Of a stretch of 64,000 bases of DNA, positions 33,511 to 42,293 are shown piece after piece. Origin of the DNA: Colimorpha sp045640985 (GTDB lineage Bacteria; Bacteroidota; Bacteroidia; Bacteroidales; P3). The DNA lies in NCBI GenBank assembly GCA_045640985.1, contig JAZUFZ010000048.1, positions 1 to 64,000 on the forward strand, read 5' to 3'. Under the pieces are notes generated by a model. The model was not told the origin of the DNA. It saw only the letters and a list, made by a program, of their open reading frames with translations, and ran no database searches. How positions within the stretch are numbered: the stretch's first letter is position 1; every line of letters begins with the position of its first letter. The translations under genes and the position numbers were made by a program.

Positions 33511-35556
33511 ATGAAAAAAACACTCTTGGCCATTATGAGCTTAGGCATTATGGCAACCGCATGTAACCATACCACGGAGTTGTCTTCGGGTGTGGATCTG
33601 TCCAATCTGGACACTACAGCCAATCCTGTAGAGAATTTTTATCAATATGCCTGCGGAGGTTGGATCGCCAACCATCCTCTGGATGCAGAACACAGCCGTT
33701 ACGGCGCTTTCGACAAACTGGCAGAAGACAATCAGGAGCAGCTCCGCACCTTGATTGACAGTCTGGCAGCTTCCAAGAATGCCGCCGGAAGCGTGGCTGG
33801 CAAAATCGCTACCCTCTACAATGTGGGTATGGACAGCGCACAGCTCAACGCCCAGAAGGCTGAACCTATCCAGCCCTATATGCAGGAAATTGCAAAACTG
33901 AGCACCCGCGAGGATCTCCAGAAAGAGATGCGCAGTCTGCACAAAATCGGAATCAATCCTTACTTCGCTATGTTCAATGAGGCTGACTATACCGATGCCT
34001 CCATGTGCATGGCCTGGATCTATCAGACCGGCCTCGGTATGGACAACCGCGACTACTATCTGAAAGATGATGCCGCAACCAAGGAAATCCGTGCCGCTTA
34101 CGTAAAGCTGATGACCAGCGAGTTCGCCATGGCTGGTTACGACAAACTGGCAAACCTGCCAGCCGACCAGCTCGCCAACATCGTGCTGAAGCTTGAAACC
34201 CGTCTGGCAAAGGCACAGTACGACAACCTTACCAACCGCGACCCATTCAAGACCTTCCACAAGATGACCATCGAAGAAGCCGCAAAAATCACCAAGAACG
34301 TGGATTTTGCTACTTATTTCGCAGAGATGGGTCTGCCTGAGCTGAAGAGCTTCAATATGGCTCAGCCTGAGTATATTGCCGAAGTAGGCAAGGTTCTGGC
34401 TACAGAAAACGTTGAAAGCATCAAGGCTTACTACGCATGGAACGTAATCAACACCGCAGCAGCTTATCTGAGTGATGATTTCGTACAGGAAAATTTCCTT
34501 TTCTACGGAACCGCTATGAGTGGTGCAGAACAGAACCGTCCCCGTTGGAAACGTGTAACCAGCACTTTGAACGGAGCCCTGGGCGAGGCCATCGGCCAGA
34601 TGTATGTTGAGAAATATTTCCCAGCCGCAGCCAAAGAGCGTATGCTTACCCTCGTAGGCAACCTCAAGGATGCTTTCGCACAGAGAATCCAGGGCGCAGC
34701 TTGGATGAACGATACGACCAAGCAGAAGGCACTCGAAAAACTGGGCGCTATCCTCGTGAAGGTTGGTTATCCTGACAAGTGGAGAGACTACAGCGCACTT
34801 GAAATCAAGAATGACAGCTATTTCGCCAACATTATCCGCAGCAACATATTCGATATCGCTTATATGGTAAGCAAAATCGACAAGCCCGTTGATCGCAACG
34901 AATGGCAGATGACTCCTCAGACCGTGAACGCATATTACAATCCTACGACCAACGAAATCTGCTTCCCCGCAGCTATTCTCCAGCCCCCATTCTTCAACAT
35001 GAATGCTGATGACGCTGTAAACTATGGCGCTATCGGAGTGGTTATCGGACATGAAATGACCCACGGCTTTGACGACCAGGGCCGTCAGTATGACCTGAAC
35101 GGAAACCTCGCCGACTGGTGGCTGCCGAGCGATGCCGAGAATTTCAAGAGCAACGCTCAGGTTCTGGTGGACTGCTTCAACAAGGTTAAGGTTATGGATG
35201 ATCCTGAAACCTATTGCAATGGTGAACTTACCCTCGGCGAGAACATCGCAGATAACGGCGGTCTGCACATCAGCTATGTGGCAATGCAGAACGCAATCGC
35301 AAAGGGTCAGGTAAAGAATGAACCTATGGACGGATTCACTCCTGCACAGCGTTTCTTCCTGGCATACGCAGGCGTATGGGCAAGCAATATCCGCGAAAAG
35401 GCTAAGCTTAACCTCACGCTGAACGATGTTCACTCCTTGGCAGAAAACCGCGTGAATGTAACACTTCCACATATCAGCGAATTTATCGAGGCTTGGAACG
35501 TTCAGCCTGAAAACGCAATGTGGCTGGCTCCTGAAAACCGGGTAACACTCTGGTAA
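33511..35556 (+). CDS. pepO: M13-family zinc metallopeptidase (PepO/neprilysin type)
   Basis: A 681-residue endopeptidase with a lipoprotein-like signal ending MATAC. The zinc site is HEMTH at residues 514-518 with the third ligand Glu577 in GENIAD (Asp581 supports it), and the usual C-terminal NRVTLW ending. An N-terminal FYQYACGGWIANHP stretch is typical of M13. Location would be the periplasm or surface; substrates are small peptides by family. The opposite strand is open for a similar length but encodes nothing recognisable. Confidence 0.96.
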   Translation: MKKTLLAIMSLGIMATACNHTTELSSGVDLSNLDTTANPVENFYQYACGGWIANHPLDAEHSRYGAFDKLAEDNQEQLRTLIDSLAASKNAAGSVAGKIATLYNVGMDSAQLNAQKAEPIQPYMQEIAKLSTREDLQKEMRSLHKIGINPYFAMFNEADYTDASMCMAWIYQTGLGMDNRDYYLKDDAATKEIRAAYVKLMTSEFAMAGYDKLANLPADQLANIVLKLETRLAKAQYDNLTNRDPFKTFHKMTIEEAAKITKNVDFATYFAEMGLPELKSFNMAQPEYIAEVGKVLATENVESIKAYYAWNVINTAAAYLSDDFVQENFLFYGTAMSGAEQNRPRWKRVTSTLNGALGEAIGQMYVEKYFPAAAKERMLTLVGNLKDAFAQRIQGAAWMNDTTKQKALEKLGAILVKVGYPDKWRDYSALEIKNDSYFANIIRSNIFDIAYMVSKIDKPVDRNEWQMTPQTVNAYYNPTTNEICFPAAILQPPFFNMNADDAVNYGAIGVVIGHEMTHGFDDQGRQYDLNGNLADWWLPSDAENFKSNAQVLVDCFNKVKVMDDPETYCNGELTLGENIADNGGLHISYVAMQNAIAKGQVKNEPMDGFTPAQRFFLAYAGVWASNIREKAKLNLTLNDVHSLAENRVNVTLPHISEFIEAWNVQPENAMWLAPENRVTLW

Positions 35557-35581
35557 GACGGGCATAAAACCTTAAAATAAA

Positions 35582-35607
35582 GAGCCGCCCATATCGGGCG
35601 GTTCTTT
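35582..35607 (+). terminator. Terminator after pepO
   Basis: A 9-bp stem (35582-35590 with 35596-35604), one G-T wobble, ATATC loop, then a short T run. It ends ten bases before the next start. Confidence 0.8.
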
Positions 35608-35616
35608 GCTATAAAT

Positions 35617-36738
35617 ATGAAGCAGCAAAAACGCATAGCAATGGCAGTTACGAATGATCTGGTGACCGACCAGAGAGTTCATCGCAGCTGTTCGGCTTTG
35701 AAGGAAGCCGGCTATGATGTGCTGTTGATTGGCAGAAGGTTCAAAACCAGCGAACCGCTCAACCGAGAATATGCCACTCATCGGATGCGTCTGGTGTTCA
35801 ATAGGAGTGCGCTCTTTTATGCAGAATATAACCTGAGACTCTTCTGGAAACTGCTGTGGACACGATGCGATATGGTATGGGCGAATGATACAGATACGCT
35901 GCTGGCTTCCTATTGTGCGGCAAAAGTGAAGCGCGTTCCTTTGTGGGTAGATGCGCACGAACTGTTTACAGAGGTTCCGGAACTGGTAGGCCGCGAGAAA
36001 GTGAAACGCGTATGGGAAAAGATTGAACGCCGGATATTGCCGAAAGTAAAGTATGGAAGTACGGTATGTGATTCTGTGGCACAGGAATATGCCCGTCGGT
36101 ATGGCGTGGAATTGATGGTAGTGAGGAATTTCCCGATAAAACGAACACGAAGCTTTGAAAAAAAACATACAGAGGAAAAGATTCTGCTTTATCAGGGAGC
36201 AGTCAATATAGGACGTGGGGTGGATTGGATGATAGAAGCGATGGAATGGTTGGAAGGATACCGTTTTATCGTGGCTGGAACGGGTGATGAAATTGCAGAG
36301 ATGAAGCGTCTTGCGGCAAGCCGCCCCTGGCACGACAGAATTGAATTTGTTGGACGTCTGGAACCGGAGAAACTGTTTGAATTGACCTGCCAGGCGGATC
36401 TGGGTATATCGTTATTGGAAAATCAGGGATTGAATTATTATTATGCGCTTCCCAACCGTCTGGCCGATTTTGTTCAGGCTGGAGTACCTGTGCTGGCAAC
36501 CGATTTTCCGGAAATAAGAAATATCATAGAAACATATAGGGTAGGGGTATTGGTTGAGAATCATTCCCCGGAATATCTGGCAGAAAAAGTGAAGGAATCT
36601 ATCTCCTGGTGGGAAAGCTTAGGAATTGAAGAACAGCACAAACGTATGGATTCTGCAGCAAAAGTCTTGAATTGGGAACAGGAAAAAGTAAAATTAGTTG
36701 CAGAGATAGACAATATTTTTAACAAAAAAACGTTTTAA
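35617..36738 (+). CDS. Glycosyltransferase, GT4-like
   Basis: A 373-residue retaining glycosyltransferase with the GT-B fold: an N-terminal acceptor half with NDLVTDQRVHRSCSALKEAGYDV and a C-terminal donor half with LLYQGAVNIGRGVDWMIEAM, GRLEPEKLFEL and a later Pro-rich EFL-like region (LPNRLADFVQAGVPVLATDFPEI). It adds a sugar from a nucleotide donor to a glycan or lipid. Acceptor and sugar unknown. The next gene, lepB, follows after 20 bases. Confidence 0.88.
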   Translation: MKQQKRIAMAVTNDLVTDQRVHRSCSALKEAGYDVLLIGRRFKTSEPLNREYATHRMRLVFNRSALFYAEYNLRLFWKLLWTRCDMVWANDTDTLLASYCAAKVKRVPLWVDAHELFTEVPELVGREKVKRVWEKIERRILPKVKYGSTVCDSVAQEYARRYGVELMVVRNFPIKRTRSFEKKHTEEKILLYQGAVNIGRGVDWMIEAMEWLEGYRFIVAGTGDEIAEMKRLAASRPWHDRIEFVGRLEPEKLFELTCQADLGISLLENQGLNYYYALPNRLADFVQAGVPVLATDFPEIRNIIETYRVGVLVENHSPEYLAEKVKESISWWESLGIEEQHKRMDSAAKVLNWEQEKVKLVAEIDNIFNKKTF

Positions 36739-36758
36739 GATAAATAATATTGATAGGT

Positions 36759-38291
36759 ATGATATACAATTTATTACTGATTTTGTATTTTGTCGGCCCT
36801 GTGGTGGGCCTTTGGTTCGTGTTCAAGAAAGCAGGTGTGGCGCCCTGGAAGGCATTGATACCGATATATAATATTGTGTTGTGGATAAAAGTATGTGGCA
36901 AGAACTGGAAATGGTATATCTATTTTCTTATTCCTGCTCTCAATATTTTCACTTATCTGCTGTTGGTAGTAGAGACTGCCAAGGTGTTTCATAGGTATAG
37001 CTTCTGGGAACAGACCTTTGGCGTTTTACTTCCATTCGTATATTTGCCGATATTGGGACTGGGGCATTATGAGTATCACGACCCCACATCAGAGCCACCC
37101 CATAAAGTGAGTGAAGCCAGAGACTGGCTTGATGCGATAGTGTTCGCTCTTGTGGCAGCTGTCATTATTCGAGGTATGGTAGCAGAATTTTACAACATAC
37201 CATCCAGCTCTATGGAGAAGTCATTGATGGTGGGCGATTATCTTATGGTCAGTAAGGTGGCATACGGCCCCAGAGTGGCTATGACCCCTTTGAGTTTTCC
37301 ACTGGTTCATAATGTAATGCCCCTGAGTGGCGGCAATACGGAATCGTATCTTAAATGGATAAAACTTCCATACCATCGTTTCCCCGGCTTGCGGGATGTG
37401 GAAAGATTTGATGCCGTAGTGTTCAACTATCCTGATGGCGATACTGTATGCACAGCATTTCAAAGTAATGCCAGCTATCATGATCTTGTACGGGAGTATG
37501 GCCGAGAGGTAGTCTGGAATAATCCCCAGCAGTTCGGTAAGATTGTGAGCCGCCCTGTGGATAAAAAAGAGAATTTCATCAAGCGTTGCATCGGTCTTCC
37601 CGGCGAAGATCTGGAAATTGTCAATCAGAAAGTGTTAATTGACGGAAAGCCTGTGGAAAATCCACAGAATGCCCAATATACCTATAATGTGAAATTCAAA
37701 TCCGGTATGAGCAACCCAAGGGTGGTTTTGGATGCACTCGGCGTAAGCAATGAAGATTACTCCAACGCCATTCTGGAACAACAATATACGGGTACCCCAT
37801 ATTATGTGATTCCTTTAAGTAAAGGAAAAGCAGAAGAACTCCGTTCCCGACCTGACATTGAGGAGGTAAGTCCTGTAATTCATGAAGCCGGACAAGACGG
37901 ACTTATGCTGTTTCCACATGCGGAAGGCTATAGCTGGAGCGTGGACAATTTCGGTCCGGTACATATCCCAGCCAAAGGTGAAACCATCAAGCTTACGACG
38001 GAAAACATTCCGTTGTACAGACGAGTAATTGTGAATTTTGAAGGCAATACGCTTGAACAACACGATGGCAAGATCATAATCAATGGTCAGGAAACGGACG
38101 AATATACCTTTCAGATGAATTATTATTGGATGATGGGGGATAACCGCCATAACAGCGCCGACAGCCGGTACTGGGGCTTTGTCCCCGAAAATCATATTGT
38201 AGGTCGTGCAAATATTGTGGTGTTCTCAAAAGATAAAGATCATGGCAAAATCCGTTGGAACAGAATCTTCAAAAAAACTTCTGTTTTGTAG
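36759..38291 (+). CDS. lepB: Signal peptidase I with extended N-terminal membrane region
   Basis: Signal peptidase I cuts exported precursors at the membrane. Counting from the ATG at 36759 (510 residues), four hydrophobic segments fill the first 105 residues, a domain not found in E. coli LepB. The catalytic Ser151 follows in NIPSSSMEKSL and the Lys275 in ENFIKRCIGLPGE. A long insert (about residues 290-440) sits before the GDNRHNSADSRYWGF box near the C terminus. I prefer the ATG; a TTG nine bases earlier is also open. It is cotranscribed with the glycosyltransferase. Confidence 0.92.
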   Translation: MIYNLLLILYFVGPVVGLWFVFKKAGVAPWKALIPIYNIVLWIKVCGKNWKWYIYFLIPALNIFTYLLLVVETAKVFHRYSFWEQTFGVLLPFVYLPILGLGHYEYHDPTSEPPHKVSEARDWLDAIVFALVAAVIIRGMVAEFYNIPSSSMEKSLMVGDYLMVSKVAYGPRVAMTPLSFPLVHNVMPLSGGNTESYLKWIKLPYHRFPGLRDVERFDAVVFNYPDGDTVCTAFQSNASYHDLVREYGREVVWNNPQQFGKIVSRPVDKKENFIKRCIGLPGEDLEIVNQKVLIDGKPVENPQNAQYTYNVKFKSGMSNPRVVLDALGVSNEDYSNAILEQQYTGTPYYVIPLSKGKAEELRSRPDIEEVSPVIHEAGQDGLMLFPHAEGYSWSVDNFGPVHIPAKGETIKLTTENIPLYRRVIVNFEGNTLEQHDGKIIINGQETDEYTFQMNYYWMMGDNRHNSADSRYWGFVPENHIVGRANIVVFSKDKDHGKIRWNRIFKKTSVL

Positions 38292-38406
38292 CCAATATGT
38301 TAAATAAGGACAAGGTTTAACACTACCTTTTTTGAAAAAAACGATTTTTTTTGAAAAAAATTTAACATTCGTACAATAAAAAACGAAATTTTGAGTTATA
38401 AAGACG

Positions 38407-38414
38407 TAAATTTG
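38407..38414 (+). promoter_or_regulatory. Possible promoter -7 element for the cyclophilin gene
   Basis: TAAATTTG matches the -7 consensus 29 bases before the ATG. The 151-base gap also holds two TTTTTTGAAAAAAA-like stretches, but no TTTG at correct spacing. Confidence 0.5.
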
Positions 38415-38442
38415 ATGCGAAAACTGTAAAATAACGAATTGT

Positions 38443-38901
38443 ATGTACGCAGATATTAAAACAGTTAAAGGTACGATGAGAGTGAACTTTTATGAAAAAG
38501 AAGTTCCCAATACAGTTGCTAATTTCGTGAAGTTGGCTGAAGAAGGTTTTTATAATGGCTTGAGATTTCATAGAGTAATACCGGATTTCGTAATTCAAGG
38601 TGGTTGTCCGTTCAGTCGTAATCCAGGCGATCCGAGAGTCGGAACAGGCGGTCCGGGATATAGTATTAAATGTGAAACGAAGGCTGAAAAACAATATCAT
38701 GACCGAGGTGTCCTGTCTATGGCCCATGCAGGTAAAGATACAGGCGGAAGCCAGTTTTTTATCTGTCATAACAGAATGAATACACAGCATCTGGATGGTG
38801 TTCACACATGCTTTGGCAGAGTAGAGGAAAAAGACTGGGCTGTCATAGATGCCATACGTCCGGGCGATCTGATAGAAAGCATTACCATTGTAAAAGAATA
38901 G
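38443..38901 (+). CDS. Peptidyl-prolyl isomerase, cyclophilin type
   Basis: A 152-residue cyclophilin that speeds proline cis-trans isomerisation. Motifs are YNGLRFHRVIPDFVIQGGCPF with the catalytic Arg, GVLSMAHAG and GGSQFFICHN. No signal peptide, so cytoplasmic. It stands alone between lepB and the rprY-like gene. Confidence 0.95.
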   Translation: MYADIKTVKGTMRVNFYEKEVPNTVANFVKLAEEGFYNGLRFHRVIPDFVIQGGCPFSRNPGDPRVGTGGPGYSIKCETKAEKQYHDRGVLSMAHAGKDTGGSQFFICHNRMNTQHLDGVHTCFGRVEEKDWAVIDAIRPGDLIESITIVKE

Positions 38902-38922
38902 TTCCATTAAAACAATACGACA

Positions 38923-39615
38923 ATGAACTTAGGAATTAAATTACTGGTGGCAGAAGATGATCCCAATCTTGGAACCATATTGAAAGCTTATTTAACCCAA
39001 AAGGGTTATACTGTAGTTTTAGCCACGGATGGTCAGGCAGCAACGAATGCTTTTAATAATGACGATATAGATGCCTGTATATTAGATGTAATGATGCCTA
39101 TCAAGGATGGTTTTACCGTTGCAAAGGAAATCCGAAAGATAGACAAGAAAATTCCATTGTTGTTTTTGACTGCCAAGAATCTTGAGGCAGATAAACTGAA
39201 AGGTTTTGAATATGGAGCTGATGACTATATTACAAAGCCATTCAGTATGGAAGAACTTCTGGCGAGATTGAATGCTACAATCCGCCGGGCATTTGAGGAC
39301 GGTAAACCAGAGAAAAACGTATTTGTGATAGGTCGTTTTGTCTTTGATTATACTCATCAAACCCTTACCATAGATGGAAATGTAAGAAGAATGACTGCAA
39401 AGGAATGTGATTTGCTCAAAATGTATGCGGTGAATTTCAACCAATTGGTTGATCGCAATGATACTTTGCAGAAGATATGGCGCAATGACGGCTATTTTGC
39501 AGCCCGTAGTATGGATGTGTATATCACAAAATTACGTAAATATTTTCAGGCAGATCCGTCAGTACAGATCCAGAATGTACATGGGGTAGGATTTAAACTG
39601 ACTGTAGTAGAATAA
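38923..39615 (+). CDS. rprY: OmpR-type response regulator (RprY-like)
   Basis: A 230-residue two-component regulator: receiver domain with acidic pair Asp12-Asp13 and phospho-acceptor Asp55 (CILDVMMP), Lys105 (YITKPF), then an OmpR winged-helix domain (about residues 130-228) with SMDVYITKLRKYF and VHGVGFKL. It resembles RprY, which in Bacteroides pairs with the kinase RprX and controls stress and central metabolism genes. No histidine kinase is adjacent, so it is an orphan here. Confidence 0.9.
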   Translation: MNLGIKLLVAEDDPNLGTILKAYLTQKGYTVVLATDGQAATNAFNNDDIDACILDVMMPIKDGFTVAKEIRKIDKKIPLLFLTAKNLEADKLKGFEYGADDYITKPFSMEELLARLNATIRRAFEDGKPEKNVFVIGRFVFDYTHQTLTIDGNVRRMTAKECDLLKMYAVNFNQLVDRNDTLQKIWRNDGYFAARSMDVYITKLRKYFQADPSVQIQNVHGVGFKLTVVE

Positions 39616-39627
39616 AATAGTCCTATT

Positions 39628-40410
39628 ATGGATATTGTGTTGTTAGGCACGGGTACTTCGCAAGGAGTGCCCGTGATATCTTGCAAATGTAAGGTGTGCA
39701 GTTCTCAAGATCCACGGGATAAGAGACTGCGTACTTCGGCTATGGTGACAACTGATGCGGGGGAGAATATATTGCTGGACATAGGTCCTGATTTCAGGGA
39801 ACAGATGTTGCGAGAGCAAGTGATGCATCTTGAAGGTATTCTGGTAACGCACGCACATAGGGATCATGTGGCTGGTTTGGATGATATCAGAGCCTTTAAT
39901 TATGTGCAGAATGCCTGGATGAATTTATATGCCAACCATTTGGCATTGGATATAATCAGGCGCGATTATGGATACATGTTCAGCAGTCATCCATATCCGG
40001 GTTTGCCACAGGTAACATTGCATGAAGTTCAGAGCCCTTTCAAGATAGGCACTCAAGAGGTAATACCCATCAAGGCTATGCACAAAGATATGCCTATATT
40101 AGGATATCGGTTGGGACCTCTGGTGTATATAACCGATGCCAACTATATTGAAGATAAAGAATTGAATAAAGTAAAGGGCTGTAAACTGCTGGTGTTGAAT
40201 GCGCTGAGGTTTGAGAAACATTTTTCTCATTATTGTGTGCCAGAAGCTTTGGAAATAATAAGACAAGTGGCACCAGATCAGGCAATATTAACCCATGCCA
40301 GTCATGATATCGGTTTGTATGAGGATTTGGAGAAAATGCTGCCCGAGAATGTCCGGTTCGGGTATGATGGTATGAAAATTCATATCGAAGAATCGGTTGA
40401 ATTTGTATAA
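39628..40410 (+). CDS. Metallo-beta-lactamase-fold hydrolase (PhnP/RNase Z-like)
   Basis: This 260-residue hydrolase has an N-terminal GTGTSQGVPV and a cysteine pair CKCKVC, as in the PhnP/RNase Z-like branch. The zinc site is THAHRDHVAGLDD, followed by later His and Asp ligands (ITDANY, THASHD). It may be a phosphodiesterase acting on cyclic phosphates or nucleotides; no phn genes are nearby. It follows the rprY-like gene by 12 bases. Confidence 0.9.
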   Translation: MDIVLLGTGTSQGVPVISCKCKVCSSQDPRDKRLRTSAMVTTDAGENILLDIGPDFREQMLREQVMHLEGILVTHAHRDHVAGLDDIRAFNYVQNAWMNLYANHLALDIIRRDYGYMFSSHPYPGLPQVTLHEVQSPFKIGTQEVIPIKAMHKDMPILGYRLGPLVYITDANYIEDKELNKVKGCKLLVLNALRFEKHFSHYCVPEALEIIRQVAPDQAILTHASHDIGLYEDLEKMLPENVRFGYDGMKIHIEESVEFV

Positions 40411-40424
40411 GCTACAGATGCAGT

Positions 40425-40468
40425 AACTATGGGGTATCTCCCTGGTATCTCCGTGGTGACTCTGTGAT
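40425..40468. repeat. 11-base-unit repeat, copy E
   Basis: Four consecutive 11-base units on the minus strand, the central two being ACCACGGAGAT (40447-40457) and ACCAGGGAGAT (40436-40446), which match units of copies F and G. The element fills the gap between the metallo-hydrolase and glycosyltransferase genes and has no opposing arm. Confidence 0.8.
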
Positions 40469-40530
40469 ATGGCGGTTATGAGGAGATAAAAGCAGTAAAG
40501 AAAGATTGAAGTTATTATAGAGAAGTCTCA

Positions 40531-41649
40531 GTGGATAAACATCTTCACATAGTATCGTTTAATGTTCCTTGGCCAGCTGATTATGGGGGCGTGATAGACG
40601 TGTATTACAGAATAAGAGAACTGTGGGCGGCTGGGGTGAAAATTCACTTGCATTGTTTTACCTATGGAAGGAAACCAGCGAGGGAATTGCAACAGTATTG
40701 CGAAGAGGTGCATTATTACAGACGTAAGATGGAACCTTGCCGTTGGCTGTTCGATAAAAGGCCGTATATCGTTTCTTCAAGATATAGCAAGGCCCTTGTA
40801 GAGCGTTTGTGTAATGATGATTATCCAATTTTGCTTGAAGGTTTGCATTGTTGTGGATTGGTTACGGAAATCAAGCAAAAAAACAGGAACCGGAAGATAT
40901 TTGTGAGAGCGCATAATGTAGAACATGATTACTACCATGGTCTTATGCGGGTCGAAAGAAATAGATTCAGAAAGTTTTATTTTCAAGAGGAAAGCAAGAG
41001 ATTGAGGACTTATGAACCAATATTGAGGAATGTGGATGAAATATGGGCCATCTCAGAAAATGACAAACAATATTTTGAAGAACGGAATTATTGTGGCCTC
41101 GTGCGGTTGGTTTTGCCTACACTACCTTTGGCTTGGTCTGGCTTGACGGGTAAAGGGGATTATTGGTTGTATCAGGGAAATCTTTCTGTAGGTGAGAACA
41201 TTGATGCTGTGAAATTTCTGGTGAATGAATTAGGGAAAAATAAGACATTAAAGGGAGTTGTTGCAGGAAAAAATCCATCAGAAGATTTACGAAAATTGAT
41301 TGCAAAGTATGATAATATAATATTACGTGCCAATCCGGATGAGATAGAAATGAATGGTCTCATAAAGAATGCTCATGTGAATGTTTTGGCAACCCGTCAA
41401 TCGACAGGTCTGAAATTGAAATTGATAAAGGCTTTAACTGGCGGAAGGTTTTGTCTGGTAAATAAATCTATGGTGGAAAATACTGGGTTTGAATCGCTTT
41501 GTGTGGTGGCTAAAGAATCTGATTTTCCGCTACAACTGGACAGATTGATGACATTGGATTTTGATGAATCTGAAAAAAACAACCGTATATCTTTGCTCGG
41601 ACAAGTTTGTAAAGGTCAGGAATTGAGAGCATTCGTGGAAGGTTTATAA
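40531..41649 (+). CDS. Glycosyltransferase, GT-B type
   Basis: A 372-residue glycosyltransferase starting with GTG at 40531 (no ATG fits nearby). The N-terminal half begins IVSFNVPWPADYGGVIDVYYRIREL, the glycogen-synthase-like loop; the C-terminal half has WLYQGNLSVGENIDAVKFL and the donor-binding LKLKLIKALTGG. It belongs to the GT4-like group and has some N-linked or O-linked glycan relatives, but the substrate is unknown. Base composition is more AT-rich than before 38 kb. Confidence 0.8.
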   Translation: MDKHLHIVSFNVPWPADYGGVIDVYYRIRELWAAGVKIHLHCFTYGRKPARELQQYCEEVHYYRRKMEPCRWLFDKRPYIVSSRYSKALVERLCNDDYPILLEGLHCCGLVTEIKQKNRNRKIFVRAHNVEHDYYHGLMRVERNRFRKFYFQEESKRLRTYEPILRNVDEIWAISENDKQYFEERNYCGLVRLVLPTLPLAWSGLTGKGDYWLYQGNLSVGENIDAVKFLVNELGKNKTLKGVVAGKNPSEDLRKLIAKYDNIILRANPDEIEMNGLIKNAHVNVLATRQSTGLKLKLIKALTGGRFCLVNKSMVENTGFESLCVVAKESDFPLQLDRLMTLDFDESEKNNRISLLGQVCKGQELRAFVEGL

Positions 41650-41700
41650 CTTCGTTTATAACTTTTGCAGTCAAAACTCAAAATATTCAAAAAAAAAGTG

Positions 41701-41708
41701 TAATTTTG
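41701..41708 (+). promoter_or_regulatory. Promoter -7 element for the DUF4199 gene
   Basis: TAATTTTG followed by CA, 17 bases before the ATG, matches the -7 consensus. No clear -33 element. Confidence 0.6.
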
Positions 41709-41724
41709 CACCAATTATTATATT

Positions 41725-42282
41725 ATGGGAAGACTGTTAAGACGATATAAATCACCGATATATGGTAATTACCGCAAATGGTATGTTGTGTGTGGTATCT
41801 GCACAGGTCTGGTTATGTGTGCGGCGGTTATGGTGTTGTGGCTGTCTGGTAATCCGATAAACAGTCCTGAGACTTATTTGACAGATGCTGTGTTAGGTGT
41901 ATGTATTCTGTTTTCGGCTTATCTTTACAAAGATAAACTTCCTGAAGAGAAAGTGTTTTTTAAGGAGCTGATGCTTCTGGGATTAGGTATTGGTGTTGTT
42001 GGAGGTTTGGTTTATGGGTTGCTTCTGTTGGTGTATGGTCAGATGGATTGTGAATTTGTGGAAAGATGTGCAACAGTGAGAATCTCATTTCTGGAGGTAG
42101 AGGATAGTGTGGGTAAAAAAGAAGCAATCGAGCTGATAAAAGGTTATAGCATCGGAGACTGGGCATTTATAGGTGGTTTCAGAAGTGCCGTGATGTCGGT
42201 CATATTGGCATTTGTGGCGGCATTGATATTTGGAGAGTCTTCAAAGAAATCTCCGTTGAATGATACGTTGAACAAGAAATAA
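41725..42282 (+). CDS. DUF4199 membrane protein
   Basis: A 185-residue membrane protein with four hydrophobic segments (about residues 19-40, 53-67, 82-101 and 152-171) and a polar loop before the last. The pattern fits DUF4199, a Bacteroidota family with no known role, often next to a GT2 glycosyltransferase, as here (11 bases downstream). Confidence 0.8.
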   Translation: MGRLLRRYKSPIYGNYRKWYVVCGICTGLVMCAAVMVLWLSGNPINSPETYLTDAVLGVCILFSAYLYKDKLPEEKVFFKELMLLGLGIGVVGGLVYGLLLLVYGQMDCEFVERCATVRISFLEVEDSVGKKEAIELIKGYSIGDWAFIGGFRSAVMSVILAFVAALIFGESSKKSPLNDTLNKK

Positions 42283-42293
42283 AAACTACAAAA

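Noticed and set aside
33541..35565. A 674-codon open frame on the minus strand
   Set aside because: It lies exactly opposite the M13 peptidase gene, whose zinc motif and family ends are clear. The minus-strand translation is Cys/His/Val-rich and shows no domain; it is a codon-bias shadow.
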